Shown piece after piece: positions 6,879-15,803 of a stretch of DNA of 64,000 bases (positions are counted from its first letter, which is position 1; each line of letters begins with the position of its first letter). This DNA is from Streptomyces genisteinicus. Its GTDB lineage: Bacteria > Actinomycetota > Actinomycetes > Streptomycetales > Streptomycetaceae. The notes below the pieces were generated by a model. That model made no database searches. It saw only the letters and a program-made list of their open reading frames with translations, and was not told where the DNA came from. Location of the stretch: assembly GCF_014489615.1 (NCBI RefSeq), contig NZ_CP060826.1:310001-374000 (forward strand), in the 5' to 3' direction. Position numbers and translations under genes: made by a program.

Positions 6879-9800
6879 ATGCCGATGACCTCCAAGAACG
6901 CCACGTCCGAACGCGCCACCTCCGAACGGCCCGCCACCGTCACGACCGTCGTGGTCGACCCCGGCGAGCCTCCCGTCCTGGAGGTCCGCGGCCCGCTGAC
7001 CGAGGGCCGGGTCGCCGCCGCGCTCGACCACGCCGCCGCCCGCGCCCTCGGTACCCGCTCCTGGCGCCACCGCCTCCAGCAGCTCGGCCCCGACCACCAC
7101 CTGCTGCACGTGGAGCCCGTCACCGGTGCCGCCGGCGGCCCGGCGCCCGGCGCCTTCCCCGCGGGGATCGTCGCCGACCTGCTCACCGCCCGCGACCGGC
7201 AGCCCGTCCCGCTCGGCCCCGCCCAGCTCGACCTGGCCCGGGGCGGGGAAGCGGCCGCCCCCGCCTCCCATCCGTCCAGGACCCTCGACGCGCCCGAGCC
7301 GTTCGACCCCGCCGCCGTGGAGGCGGCCCTGCGCAACCTGGCGCGGGCCCACCCGCTCCTCGCCGCCCGCGTCGACACCGAGGCCGGCAGCGGCATCCAC
7401 GCCGCCCCGCTCGCCGCCGACACGGTCTGCACGGTGGCCGACGGCGTGCCGCCCGGCCGTGAGCGCGCGGCCATAGCGGAGGCGGGCCGCCACCTGCGCC
7501 CCTCCGCCCGCCGCTCCCTCCACGCGGTGCTGCTGCGCGGGCGCCGCAGGCTCGTGCTGCTCGCCCACGAACTCGTCGCCGACCAGACGTCGCTGGAGAT
7601 CCTCCTCGCCGACCTCCGGGCCGCCCTCGAGCGACCGGAGCGCGAACTCGGCCCCGAGGCCGTGCGCTACCCGGAATGGGTCGCCGCGCTGCCCGCGATC
7701 GCCGCCGACCCCCGCGAGTGCGACCACTGGCGCGAGGTCGCCGAAGGGCGTGCCGCCGCCGCCTCCTTCCGCTCCCGCGGCCCGCTGCCGCAGACCGCAC
7801 CCGAGCACCACCCCGGCTTCGCCCTGGGGCGCGCGGCCACCGCACAGCTCACCGGTCCCGTGGCCCGGCGCTTCGGACTCCGCCCCGCCCAGCTCCTCAC
7901 CGGCGCCCTGGGCCTCGCCCTCATCCGCTGGCGCGGCACCCGCGCCGCCTCCTTCGACGTGTGCACCGACGGGCGCCAGGGCACCCCCGCGCTGGCACGC
8001 ACCGTGGGGCCGTTCGCCGAGACCGAGCCCGTCCTCCTCGACGGCGAACCCGGGCAGCACGCACGCGAGTTCACCGAGCAGGCCGCGCGGAGCCTGCGCG
8101 CCGTCGGCCGGGCCGCCTTCGGCGCCTGCCGCGAGTACGCCGCGGACCCGGCGCTCCGCCTCGTGCTGCGTGAACTCGTCCCCGTCCTCGTCCGCTTCAC
8201 CCCCGACACCGACGTCCGCCCCGCCCCGCGGCCGGCCCGCACCGCCTGGCCGTACGCGATCGACGCCGCCGCACGGATGCGGCAGGGGCGCCTCCAGATC
8301 CGGTTCGACTGGCTGCACTCCGACCACGACGGCATCACCCGCGAAACGGTCGACGCCCTCGCCGCCTCGGTGCGCGCGGTCCTGGACGAACTGGCGGCCG
8401 TCCCGGGCGAGCACGCCGGGCAACCGCCCGTCGCCGCCAGCCCCCTGCAGCGCGAACTCCTCGCCGACGCGGACGCCCACCCCGGTACCGGCCGCCAGAT
8501 CGAACAGCTCACCTGGATCTGGCACGGCCCGCTGGACGCGGCCCGCTTCGCCGACGCCTGGCAGTCCGTCTTCGACCGGGAGGCCGTGCTCCGCGCCTCC
8601 TTCGACCACGGCCGCGACCCGGTCATCACCGTCCACGACCGGGTGGTGCCCGAAGTGGCGCGCACGGCCGACCCCGGGGCCGCCTGGCCCGAGGTGCTCG
8701 CGGCCGACCAGCGCCGGGGCATCGACCCGCGCTGCCCGGGACCGCTGCGCCTGACCCTCTTCGACGGTCCGCCCGGCGACGGAGCCCCCGCCACCCGCGT
8801 GCTGCTCACCTACCACCAGGCGCTGCTGGACACCTGGAGCGTGCGCCTGCTGCTCGCCGGGTTCTACCGCGCCTACCTGGCCGAGGGAGACCTGCCCGGC
8901 GGCGACCGCCGCCCCGACGTGCGCGACCACGCCCGCTGGCTCGCCGCCCAGGACCTCACCCCCGCGCGGGAGTTCTGGCTGCGAGCCGCGCCCGCGCCGG
9001 ACGCCGCCGGCTCGATGGCGGCCTACGTCACCGCACCGCTGCTCACCGAGGCGACCGGCACCGGGCGCGCCCGGGTGCGGCTGGCCTCCTCCGAAGCGGC
9101 CCGGCTCGCCGCCTGGGCCGGGCGCTGGGGGGCCACCGAGAGCGGCGCGCTCCAGGCGGCGTGGGCGATGCTCCTCTACCGGGCCGCCGGGGCCGACGGG
9201 CCGCTGCCGGTCCGGTTCAGCGTCGCCGCATCGGGCAGGGGCATCCCGCTCGACGGCGTGGAGCGCCTGCCGGGCGCGCTGCGCAACCCGCTGCCCGTCT
9301 CGGTCGACATCGACCCGGACAGCACCGTCCCCGGACTCCTGGCCGCCCTGCGCGACCAGGCCATCGACCTCGCCTCGTACGAATGGGTCTCGGCCGGCCA
9401 GATCCACGGCTGGACCGCCGACCCGGACCCGCCGGGGCGCCGCGCCGGAGCCGGGCCCGGCGGGGACAGCCTGCTCGTCTTCGAGAGCAGCCTCGACCCC
9501 CTGGAGCGGCTGGAGCCCGCCTTCGCCGCCCACGGCATCCGCATGGAGTTCGCCGAGCCGGTGGGCGCCGCGAACGCCTTCCCGGTCACCCTCGTCGCGT
9601 ACCACGACGACGCGGGCGGCCTGGTGCTCTCGGTCAGCCACGACCGGTCCCGGCTCGCGGACGCCACCGGGCTCCTCGCCCACTGCGCCGGCCTGCTGCG
9701 CGAACTGCCGTACGCGGCGGACGACTCGACCACCGTCTCCGAGGTGCTCGACGCGCTGCCGCCCGTCCCCTCCTGGCCCGCCCTGGTGACCCTGCGCCCC

Positions 9801-10142
9801 GGCACCGGCGGCACCGTCTGCCTGGTGCCCTCGCCGGGAGTCCCCCGCACCTGGTACACCCGCGTCTCCCGCCTCTACCCCGGCCCGGAGTCGGTGATCC
9901 TGCTGCGGCTCGCGCTCGACGGCCCCGTGAGCCGCTACGCCGTCCTGCGCCGGCTCGCCCAGTCGGGGCAGCGGCTGGTCCTCGGCGCGTTCTCCGGCGG
10001 CGGGGCGGACGCCTACGAGACGGCCCGGCTGCTCGCGGCGGACGGCGTCCGCCCGCCGCTGGTCGTCCTGGCGGCCGACACCGGCACCGACGAGGCGGCC
10101 CTCGACCTGGCCCGGCTGCTGGACGAGGCGGTCCGGCGCTGA
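6879..10142 (+). CDS. Stand-alone C-C-TE-like protein with altered condensation motifs
   Basis: A 1087-aa protein without carrier or adenylation domains. Two condensation-fold regions are seen, about residues 130-510 and 520-960. A thioesterase-like tail lies at about 980-1087 (LVLGAFSGGGADAYETARLL). The active-site HHxxxDG motif reads HELVADQ (about 229) in the first domain and HQALLDT (about 646) in the second. The catalytic second His is therefore Glu or Gln in both, and Gly is also lost. Normal amide-forming catalysis is unlikely unless it is re-engineered. Alternatives are an ester- or glycosyl-type acyltransferase, or a scaffold like the X domains of glycopeptide NRPSs. The start is ATG 6879 or ATG 6885. 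GGGGGAG lies upstream. Confidence 0.75.
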   Translation: MPMTSKNATSERATSERPATVTTVVVDPGEPPVLEVRGPLTEGRVAAALDHAAARALGTRSWRHRLQQLGPDHHLLHVEPVTGAAGGPAPGAFPAGIVADLLTARDRQPVPLGPAQLDLARGGEAAAPASHPSRTLDAPEPFDPAAVEAALRNLARAHPLLAARVDTEAGSGIHAAPLAADTVCTVADGVPPGRERAAIAEAGRHLRPSARRSLHAVLLRGRRRLVLLAHELVADQTSLEILLADLRAALERPERELGPEAVRYPEWVAALPAIAADPRECDHWREVAEGRAAAASFRSRGPLPQTAPEHHPGFALGRAATAQLTGPVARRFGLRPAQLLTGALGLALIRWRGTRAASFDVCTDGRQGTPALARTVGPFAETEPVLLDGEPGQHAREFTEQAARSLRAVGRAAFGACREYAADPALRLVLRELVPVLVRFTPDTDVRPAPRPARTAWPYAIDAAARMRQGRLQIRFDWLHSDHDGITRETVDALAASVRAVLDELAAVPGEHAGQPPVAASPLQRELLADADAHPGTGRQIEQLTWIWHGPLDAARFADAWQSVFDREAVLRASFDHGRDPVITVHDRVVPEVARTADPGAAWPEVLAADQRRGIDPRCPGPLRLTLFDGPPGDGAPATRVLLTYHQALLDTWSVRLLLAGFYRAYLAEGDLPGGDRRPDVRDHARWLAAQDLTPAREFWLRAAPAPDAAGSMAAYVTAPLLTEATGTGRARVRLASSEAARLAAWAGRWGATESGALQAAWAMLLYRAAGADGPLPVRFSVAASGRGIPLDGVERLPGALRNPLPVSVDIDPDSTVPGLLAALRDQAIDLASYEWVSAGQIHGWTADPDPPGRRAGAGPGGDSLLVFESSLDPLERLEPAFAAHGIRMEFAEPVGAANAFPVTLVAYHDDAGGLVLSVSHDRSRLADATGLLAHCAGLLRELPYAADDSTTVSEVLDALPPVPSWPALVTLRPGTGGTVCLVPSPGVPRTWYTRVSRLYPGPESVILLRLALDGPVSRYAVLRRLAQSGQRLVLGAFSGGGADAYETARLLAADGVRPPLVVLAADTGTDEAALDLARLLDEAVRR

Positions 10143-10193
10143 CACCGCCGGCCGCGCCCCCGCGCCGTCCGGCGCCGGGGGCCCCGGCCGCGT

Positions 10194-10225
10194 CTCCAGC
10201 GGTCCGCGAACGGTTCGCCACCGCT
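10194..10225 (+). promoter_or_regulatory. SARP-type direct repeats upstream of SARP 2
   Basis: CTCCAGCGGT at 10194, CGCGAACGGT at 10205 and CGCCACCGCT at 10216 are 11 bp apart, and each copy shares 7 or more bases with the first. An oppositely oriented box (AGCGCTGGAG, 10290-10299) and a TAGCGT -10-like hexamer (10339-10344) lie closer to the SARP 2 start. SARP 1 control or self-activation of SARP 2 is inferred. Confidence 0.55.
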
Positions 10226-10401
10226 TCTCCCGCACCCCTGGACCGGCCCTCGTGCGGCCCTGGCCCGCAGGGCGGACAGCCCATGGAAGAGCGCTGGAGG
10301 GCAGCTCAAGGCATCCCATGATCCGGCAGGTACCCGGCTAGCGTGCGCTTCCGGCAACAGTTCGGAATTCATGAGGAACTCGACGAGGTGCGGAGGGGAA
10401 C

Positions 10402-11223
10402 ATGAGGATTCAGGTTCTGGGTCCGTTGGGCGCCGAGGTCAACGGGGGCTCGATCGTTCCGACGGCGGGCAAGCCGCGGCAGATCCTGGCACTGCTCGCG
10501 CTCTACCCGGGGCGCGTGGTGCCGGTGCAGACGCTCCTGGAGGAGCTGTGGGGCACCCAGCCCCCGCAGAGCGCGCTGACCACCCTGCAGACCTACATCC
10601 TCCAGCTGCGGCGGCGGCTGGGCACGGCGATGGGGCCGGGGGCCCCGACAGGGGCGAAGGACGTCCTCGCCACCCGCCACGGCGGCTATCTGCTCCAGAT
10701 CCCGGAGCAGAGCGTCGACGTGCACGAGTACGAGCGGTCGGTGACCGAGGGGCGCACGGCGTTCGAGGCGGGCGAGACCGGGACGGCCGCGGCGTGCTAC
10801 CGCAGGGCGCTCGACCTCTGGGACGGGCGCGCGCTGGTCGACGTACGGCTCGGCCCGATCCTGGAGATCGAGGTCATGCGCCTGGAGGAGAGCAGACTCG
10901 GGGCCGTGGAGCGGCGGATCGACGCCGACCTCCAGCTCGGCCGCCACTGCGAACTCCTGGCCGAACTGGCCGATCTGACGGCCCGCCACCCCCATCACGA
11001 GGGTCTGCACTCGCAGGCCATGGTGGCGCTGTACCGGGCGGGACGGCAGGGCGCCGCCCTGGAGTCCTACCGGCGGCTGCGGCTCCGGCTCGTCGAGGAG
11101 CTCGGGGTCGAGCCCTCGCCGCAGCTCCAGCGGCTCCACCAGGCCATGCTCACCGTGGACCCGCTGCTCGACGTCGCCGCGGGGCCGCGGAGGACGTCCA
11201 CCTTCGATCTGTTCGCGGCCTGA
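10402..11223 (+). CDS. SARP-family pathway activator 2
   Basis: A 273-aa SARP, paralogous to SARP 1. The winged-helix region holds GKPRQILALLALYPGRVV, EELWGTQPPQSALTTLQTYILQLR and GGYLL. The transcriptional activator domain ends with RLVEELGVEPSPQLQRL. There is no ATPase or TPR extension. The start is ATG 10402 behind GGAGGGG. Two small SARPs in one cluster suggest either a two-step cascade or separate operon sets. The upstream boxes hint that it is itself in the SARP regulon. Confidence 0.92.
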   Translation: MRIQVLGPLGAEVNGGSIVPTAGKPRQILALLALYPGRVVPVQTLLEELWGTQPPQSALTTLQTYILQLRRRLGTAMGPGAPTGAKDVLATRHGGYLLQIPEQSVDVHEYERSVTEGRTAFEAGETGTAAACYRRALDLWDGRALVDVRLGPILEIEVMRLEESRLGAVERRIDADLQLGRHCELLAELADLTARHPHHEGLHSQAMVALYRAGRQGAALESYRRLRLRLVEELGVEPSPQLQRLHQAMLTVDPLLDVAAGPRRTSTFDLFAA

Positions 11224-11305
11224 GACCGCCCGGCGCACGCCCTCGCGCCGGGCGCGGGCCGCCGGCCGCGGACCCTCGCACCGCCCGGTGCGTGCGGTGC
11301 GCACC

Positions 11306-11396
11306 CGGCGGACAGCCGGTCCGGGTCCTGTGCACCCGGCGGACCACGGGTCCGGTCCTGCGTTCCCGGCGGACCACGGGTCCGGTCCTGCGTTCC
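11306..11396. repeat. 30-bp tandem repeats, three units
   Basis: Units 11337-11366 and 11367-11396 are identical, and a diverged 31-bp unit (11306-11336) precedes them. Each full unit contains GGACC-ACG-GGTCC, a small hairpin. The array lies in the convergent gap between SARP 2 and the LAL gene, where a bidirectional terminator would be expected. Confidence 0.8.
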
Positions 11397-11485
11397 CGGC
11401 GGACCGCCGTCCGCGTACCGGGGGAGACCGGCCACCGGCACGCCGCAGGGGAGACCGGCACGGTTGCTCCCCGTTCCGCCGCTCC

Positions 11486-11530
11486 GGTCCCGGCACGGGC
11501 CGTCCCGGCACCGGTCGTCCCGGCACCGGT
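11486..11530. repeat. 15-bp tandem repeats, three units
   Basis: CGTCCCGGCACCGGT occurs twice in tandem (11501-11515, 11516-11530) after a diverged copy at 11486. It lies in the same convergent intergenic region (11224-11567), which has no supported gene. Confidence 0.75.
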
Positions 11531-11567
11531 CGTCCCGCTTCCCGCGCCCCCGGGCCCGGGACTCGGC

Positions 11568-14342
11568 TCAGACCGACTGCAGCCGCGGGAGCGGGAGCAG
11601 TTCGGGCAGCGCGCGGCGGCCGGAGACACCGAGCTTGCGGTAGACCCGGGTCAGATGCTGCTCCACGGTGCTGACCGTGATGAAGAGCTGCTCGCTGATG
11701 TCCCGGTTGCTGAAGCCCCGGGCGGCCAGCAGCGCGACACGGCCCTCGGCGTCGCTGAGCACGGAACCCTCGACGCCGCCCGGCCCGCCGGCCGGCTGCA
11801 CGGCGGTGTGCGCGGCCCCCGGGACCGCCGGGTCCGTCAGCGCCTTCGCACGGCACACCTTCGCCTCGTGCGCCGCACGCCAGGAGATGGCGCGGGCGGC
11901 CTCCGTCTCGCCCAGGTCCCGCAGCGCCACGCTCAGGTCGCCGAGGGAGCGGGCCAGTTCCAACCGGTCGCCGGCCGTCTCCAGCAGGTCGGCGGAGGAA
12001 CGCAGCAGTCCCGGACGCTGCCCGGGATCGGCGGTGGCGGCGAGCACCCGCAGAGCGATGCCCCGGGTGCGCCCGGACGCGCCGCGGTTGCGGTCGAGCT
12101 GCGCGGTGGCCAGGTCACGGGCGAGCACGGTGCGGCCCAGCCGCAGGCCCGCCTCCGCGAGACCGGTGCGCCAGTCGGCCAGCTCCGCCACGTCCAGTTC
12201 CGCCTCCCGGGCCAGATCGGCGCAGTCCTGGAAGTCCTTCGCCGCCGCGAGCGTCCGCCCGGCCGCGAGGTGGTGCCGTCCGCGTGCGCAGCGGAGCCCG
12301 AGGCTCCAGGCGGACACGGGCTGCGCCTCGCAGGGCAGTCGCCGCAGCGCCTCCTCGGCCGCTCCGGTGTCCCCGAGCGCGGTGGCCGCGGACACCAGGG
12401 TGGCGAGGGGATAGGCGTACAGCACGCCCCAGCTCTGCGGCGCGAGCCTGCCGAGGCACGAGCGGGCGTGCCCGCTCGCCGCGCCCAGCTCGCCCCGGCG
12501 CAGGGCGAAGTCGGCGCGGACGGCGCCGAGCACCGCCTGCCAGGTGGTCCAGGAACCCCGTGCGGCCTGTTCGTCCAGCGTGTCGAGCCACGCGGTGGCG
12601 AGGTCCGGGCGGTCGCCGCGCTGGAGGGAGAAGAGTGCGGCCAGGGCCACTTCCAGGAGCGTCTCCCCCGGACGGCAGCTCTCCAGGAGGTGTTCGGCGC
12701 CCGCGACGGCGCTCCGGCCGCCCACCGCCGACGCGCTGTCGCCGACGCCGTCGACGGCCCGGCTCCAGAGGTCCTCCGCGGCCGTGCGGCCGCTTCTGCC
12801 GTCGAGCGGTGCCGCGCCGGTCCCGCGGAGCACCGCTGTCCCGTAGAACCAGCGGTGGGCCAGGCGCAGTTCGGCCTCCGTCCGCGGGTCGCGCCGGTCC
12901 TCCGGCAGCCCGGCGCGGGCGCGCAGCGCCTGGCGGGCGGTGTCCCGGTCGCCGCGCCACAGGGCCTGCTTCAGCGGGCCGCTCGCGTGGTGCGGCGGCA
13001 GTTCCCCGCCGGCCAGGGCGGTGCGGTCCTCGGCGTGGCAGCGGTCGGCCGCCGCCGGGTCGGTCTGCCAGAGGGTCCGGGCCAGCCGGCGCCGGAGCGC
13101 GGCGCGGCCGCGCGGGTCGGTGCCCAGCCGTACCGCCAGGTCCAGGCAGTCGGCGGCGAAGGGGAGTTCGCCGCGTCCGGCGGCCTGGGCGGCGGCGGCC
13201 CCGAGGGCCGCGGCGTCCTGCGCGTCGCCGGTTCCCGCGGCGACCAGGTGCCGGGCCACGGACACCGGGTCGGCGCCCCGGTCCTGGAGCGCGGCGGCCG
13301 CGGCGCCGTGCAGGCGGGCCGCCTCCGCACCGCTCAGGGTGGTCCGCACGGCGTCGCGGAGAGCGGGACCGCGCAGGCGCGGGCCCTCGGCGACACCGGC
13401 GGCGGTGAGGGTGCCGAGCGTCCGGCGGACCGCCGCCGCGGGCAGCCCGGTCACCTCCGCGAGGAGCGGCACGGTGGCCGCGGTGTCCAGGACGGCCAGA
13501 CCCTGCGCGGTGGTCAGCAGGTGGCCGTCGTCCCAGCGGGTCATGCAGCCCAGCGCGGCCCGCACAAAGGCCGGGCCGGTGAGCGGGGGGCCGTCCGCCG
13601 CGGCGGGCCGGCCGTCGCCGAGGGCCCGGTGGTCCTCGGCGACGGCACGGACGAGCAGCGGGTTGCCGCCGGTCGCCCGGTGGACGGCCGGTGCGTGCTC
13701 GCGGGCGTGTTCCGCCGTGGTGGCCGCCGCGAGCAGGGCGGCGACCTCGGCGGGGCGGAGCGGGGCGAGGCGCAGGTCCTCGTGCGGCTGCCGGGTCAGG
13801 TCGGTGAGGACCGGGTCGGTGGCCGGCTGCTCCCGGTCCCAGCGGGTCAGGACGGCCATCACGGGCGCCGATCCGATGCGCCGCGCCAGGTGGGCGAGCA
13901 AGCGGGCGGAGAGGCCGTCGCAGAAGTGCGCGTCGTCCACCAGCAGCACCACGGGCCGCTGCCGGGCCAGATCGAGCACCTGGGCCCCGAGCGCGCGCAG
14001 CAGGAGGGTCTCCTCCCCGCCCGGGAGGGTTCCCTCCGCGGCCGCGGAGGGTGCGGCCTCCGCGAGGAGCAGGGCGGTGCGGTCGGCGGTCTCCCGGGGA
14101 ACCCGCGGGCCGCGCAGGAGCTGGTCGGCGATCCCGGCGGGGCAGTCGCGTTCGGCGGCAGAGCCGGAGGCGGTCAGGCAGAGCGCGCCGGCGGCCCGCG
14201 CGTGCGAGGCGAAGCTGTGGACCAGGTGGGTCTTGCCGGCCGCCAGGCCCCCGGTCACCAGGGTCAGCTGCCCGGTTCCGGCCGCGCAGGCGGTCAGCTG
14301 TCCGCCGAGTACGTCCAGTGCCTCGCCGTAGTCCCGTTCCAC
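11568..14342 (-). CDS. LuxR-family regulator of the LAL (large ATP-binding) type
   Basis: A 924-aa transcriptional regulator. The N-terminal AAA-like ATPase has a Walker A motif in LVTGGLAAGKTHLVHSF (about residue 30) and a Walker B motif in RPVVLLVDDAHFCDG. A long helical/TPR-like middle follows. The C-terminal LuxR helix-turn-helix reads ARGFSNRDISEQLFITVSTV followed by EQHLTRVYRKLGV. The start is GTG 14342, preceded by AGGGGG, which matches the usual N-terminal ATPase start. Upstream in-frame ATGs would add about 170 unrelated residues. LAL proteins are typical cluster-situated activators of polyketide pathways. The gene is oriented against the SARPs. Confidence 0.92.
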   Translation of the reverse strand: MERDYGEALDVLGGQLTACAAGTGQLTLVTGGLAAGKTHLVHSFASHARAAGALCLTASGSAAERDCPAGIADQLLRGPRVPRETADRTALLLAEAAPSAAAEGTLPGGEETLLLRALGAQVLDLARQRPVVLLVDDAHFCDGLSARLLAHLARRIGSAPVMAVLTRWDREQPATDPVLTDLTRQPHEDLRLAPLRPAEVAALLAAATTAEHAREHAPAVHRATGGNPLLVRAVAEDHRALGDGRPAAADGPPLTGPAFVRAALGCMTRWDDGHLLTTAQGLAVLDTAATVPLLAEVTGLPAAAVRRTLGTLTAAGVAEGPRLRGPALRDAVRTTLSGAEAARLHGAAAAALQDRGADPVSVARHLVAAGTGDAQDAAALGAAAAQAAGRGELPFAADCLDLAVRLGTDPRGRAALRRRLARTLWQTDPAAADRCHAEDRTALAGGELPPHHASGPLKQALWRGDRDTARQALRARAGLPEDRRDPRTEAELRLAHRWFYGTAVLRGTGAAPLDGRSGRTAAEDLWSRAVDGVGDSASAVGGRSAVAGAEHLLESCRPGETLLEVALAALFSLQRGDRPDLATAWLDTLDEQAARGSWTTWQAVLGAVRADFALRRGELGAASGHARSCLGRLAPQSWGVLYAYPLATLVSAATALGDTGAAEEALRRLPCEAQPVSAWSLGLRCARGRHHLAAGRTLAAAKDFQDCADLAREAELDVAELADWRTGLAEAGLRLGRTVLARDLATAQLDRNRGASGRTRGIALRVLAATADPGQRPGLLRSSADLLETAGDRLELARSLGDLSVALRDLGETEAARAISWRAAHEAKVCRAKALTDPAVPGAAHTAVQPAGGPGGVEGSVLSDAEGRVALLAARGFSNRDISEQLFITVSTVEQHLTRVYRKLGVSGRRALPELLPLPRLQSV

Positions 14343-14542
14343 GAATCCCCCTGCGTGCCGGAAGGGCGCGCCCGCCCGGTCCCGGGCGCCGCCGCGTCCC
14401 AGGCTCGGCGGACCCCCTACAGGTGCGGTGGAGCGGTACCGGAGCCGTAGGGGGTGGGGGGCGGGGCGGTGTGCGCCGACCGGCGGGGCGTCGGGCGGGC
14501 TGGTCCGCGCGGGTCCCGGGGGAGGCCGCCCGGGGGCGGGCG

Positions 14543-14824
14543 TCACGGGGTGAGCCGGGCGAGCCCCGCGTCGCACAGTTCCGAGACCCACTGGTCCAGT
14601 TCGGCGCGGGTGCCGACGAGGTCCGCGCCCCAGTGGCGGGCGAGGGTGCGGGCCGCCGCGTCGGGGTCGCCGTCGTGCCGGCGCAGGGCGATCCACATCG
14701 CCGTGCACACGGGTGAGCCGTGGTAGGTGCGGGGGAGGAGGCCGGCCGTGTCGGGGCGGCGCAGCTCCAGGGAGCCGTCGGCGCCGATGTCGACACCGAC
14801 TCCGGGCATCGGTTGGACCCGCAC
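14543..14824 (-). CDS. PqqD-like small protein
   Basis: A 93-aa protein. GTG 14824 is chosen because AGGGGAGG lies 5 nt upstream. An in-frame ATG at 14854 would add 10 residues. The C-terminal half (GDPDAAARTLARHWGADLVG...LDQWVSELCDAGLARL) has the helical pattern of PqqD/RRE peptide-binding proteins, and the N-terminal half (VRVQPMPGVGVDIGADGSLELRRP) has the beta part. PqqD-like folds bind precursor peptides in RiPP pathways. No RiPP maturase is in view, so the role here is unclear. It may be an adaptor for another protein. Confidence 0.55.
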   Translation of the reverse strand: MRVQPMPGVGVDIGADGSLELRRPDTAGLLPRTYHGSPVCTAMWIALRRHDGDPDAAARTLARHWGADLVGTRAELDQWVSELCDAGLARLTP

Positions 14825-14947
14825 ACTGACCTCCCCTGGACGTGCCGGGCGCATGCCGCGATGCCGGACACTCCACGGTAGAGCCGGTGCCGGTGCCGCA
14901 ACCAGGTGGCCACGGCAGAGACCGGGGTGGCGGGCGGGGGCGGCCCC

Positions 14948-15769
14948 CTACGCGGCGTCCGGTTCAGGTGACGGCAGGGGTTGCGCGGGCCGCTCCCGGC
15001 AGCCGCCGACCGCGGCCTCGACGACACGGCAGACTCGGCCGACGTGCTCGTCGAGGTAGAAGTGGCCGCCGGGCAGGACGTGCAGCCCGGCGGAGCCGTC
15101 CGGGACGACGTCCCGCCAGGCGCGGGCGTCCTCGACCGGGACGTGGGGATCGGCGTCGCCGGTGAGCACGGTCAGCGGGACGGTGAGCGCGGGGTCCGGC
15201 CGGGGCCGGTAGCCGTCGGCCATCCGGGCGTCGTTGCGCAGTGCGGGGAGCACCATCTCCAGCAGGTCCTCCTCCTGGAAGAGGACCGGGTCGCACCCCT
15301 GGAGCTTCGCCATCTCGGCGATCAGCGCGTCGTCGTTGCGCAGGAACGCCAGGTCGTGGCGCGGCAGCGAGGGCGAACGGCGCCCCGAGACGAACAGGTG
15401 CGCCGGCGGGTGCCCGGAGCCGCTGAGCCGGCGGGCCGCCTCGTAGGCGAGGGTGGCGCCCAGGCTGTGGCCGAAGAGCGCGTACGGGCGGTCCGCCGCC
15501 TCGCGCAGGACCGGCACCAGGGCGTCGACGGTGGCGTCGACGCTGGTGAGGAACGGCTCGCCGCGCCGGTCCTGCCGTCCCGGGTACTGCACCGCCACCG
15601 CCTCCACCCAGGGCGCGAGTGCACGTGTCAGCGCGACGTAGGCGGAGGCGGAGCCGCCCCCGTGGGGCAGGCAGAACAGGCGTACGGCGGCACTCTCGTC
15701 GGGCCGGTAGCGGCGCAGCCAGCGGGAGGCGGCCGCCTGCCGGGAGGGGGTGGCGGCGGGGGCGTTCAC
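14948..15769 (-). CDS. Type II thioesterase A
   Basis: A 273-aa alpha/beta hydrolase of the GrsT/TEII family. It shows LFCLPHGGGSASAY near the N-terminus, the nucleophile elbow FGHSLGATLAYE (Ser about 100), a catalytic Asp in VLTGDADPHVP, and the catalytic His in LPGGHFYLDEH. It is predicted to remove stalled or wrong acyl groups from carrier proteins, or to supply starter units. The start is GTG 15769 after GAGGAG. It is followed by the PqqD-like and LAL genes on the same strand. It is one of three TEII-type genes in the window. Confidence 0.92.
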   Translation of the reverse strand: MNAPAATPSRQAAASRWLRRYRPDESAAVRLFCLPHGGGSASAYVALTRALAPWVEAVAVQYPGRQDRRGEPFLTSVDATVDALVPVLREAADRPYALFGHSLGATLAYEAARRLSGSGHPPAHLFVSGRRSPSLPRHDLAFLRNDDALIAEMAKLQGCDPVLFQEEDLLEMVLPALRNDARMADGYRPRPDPALTVPLTVLTGDADPHVPVEDARAWRDVVPDGSAGLHVLPGGHFYLDEHVGRVCRVVEAAVGGCRERPAQPLPSPEPDAA

Positions 15770-15803
15770 GGGAGTCGGCTCCTCGGTCGGCGGTGGCGGG
15801 GTG

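Noticed and set aside
6684..10319. A 1211-codon minus-strand frame opposite the C-C-TE gene
   Set aside because: It is a shadow of the plus-strand gene. The plus frame carries recognisable condensation-fold motifs and a start with a ribosome-binding site.
11306..11530. Tandem repeats considered as a CRISPR array
   Set aside because: Units are directly adjacent without unique spacers and no cas genes are present.
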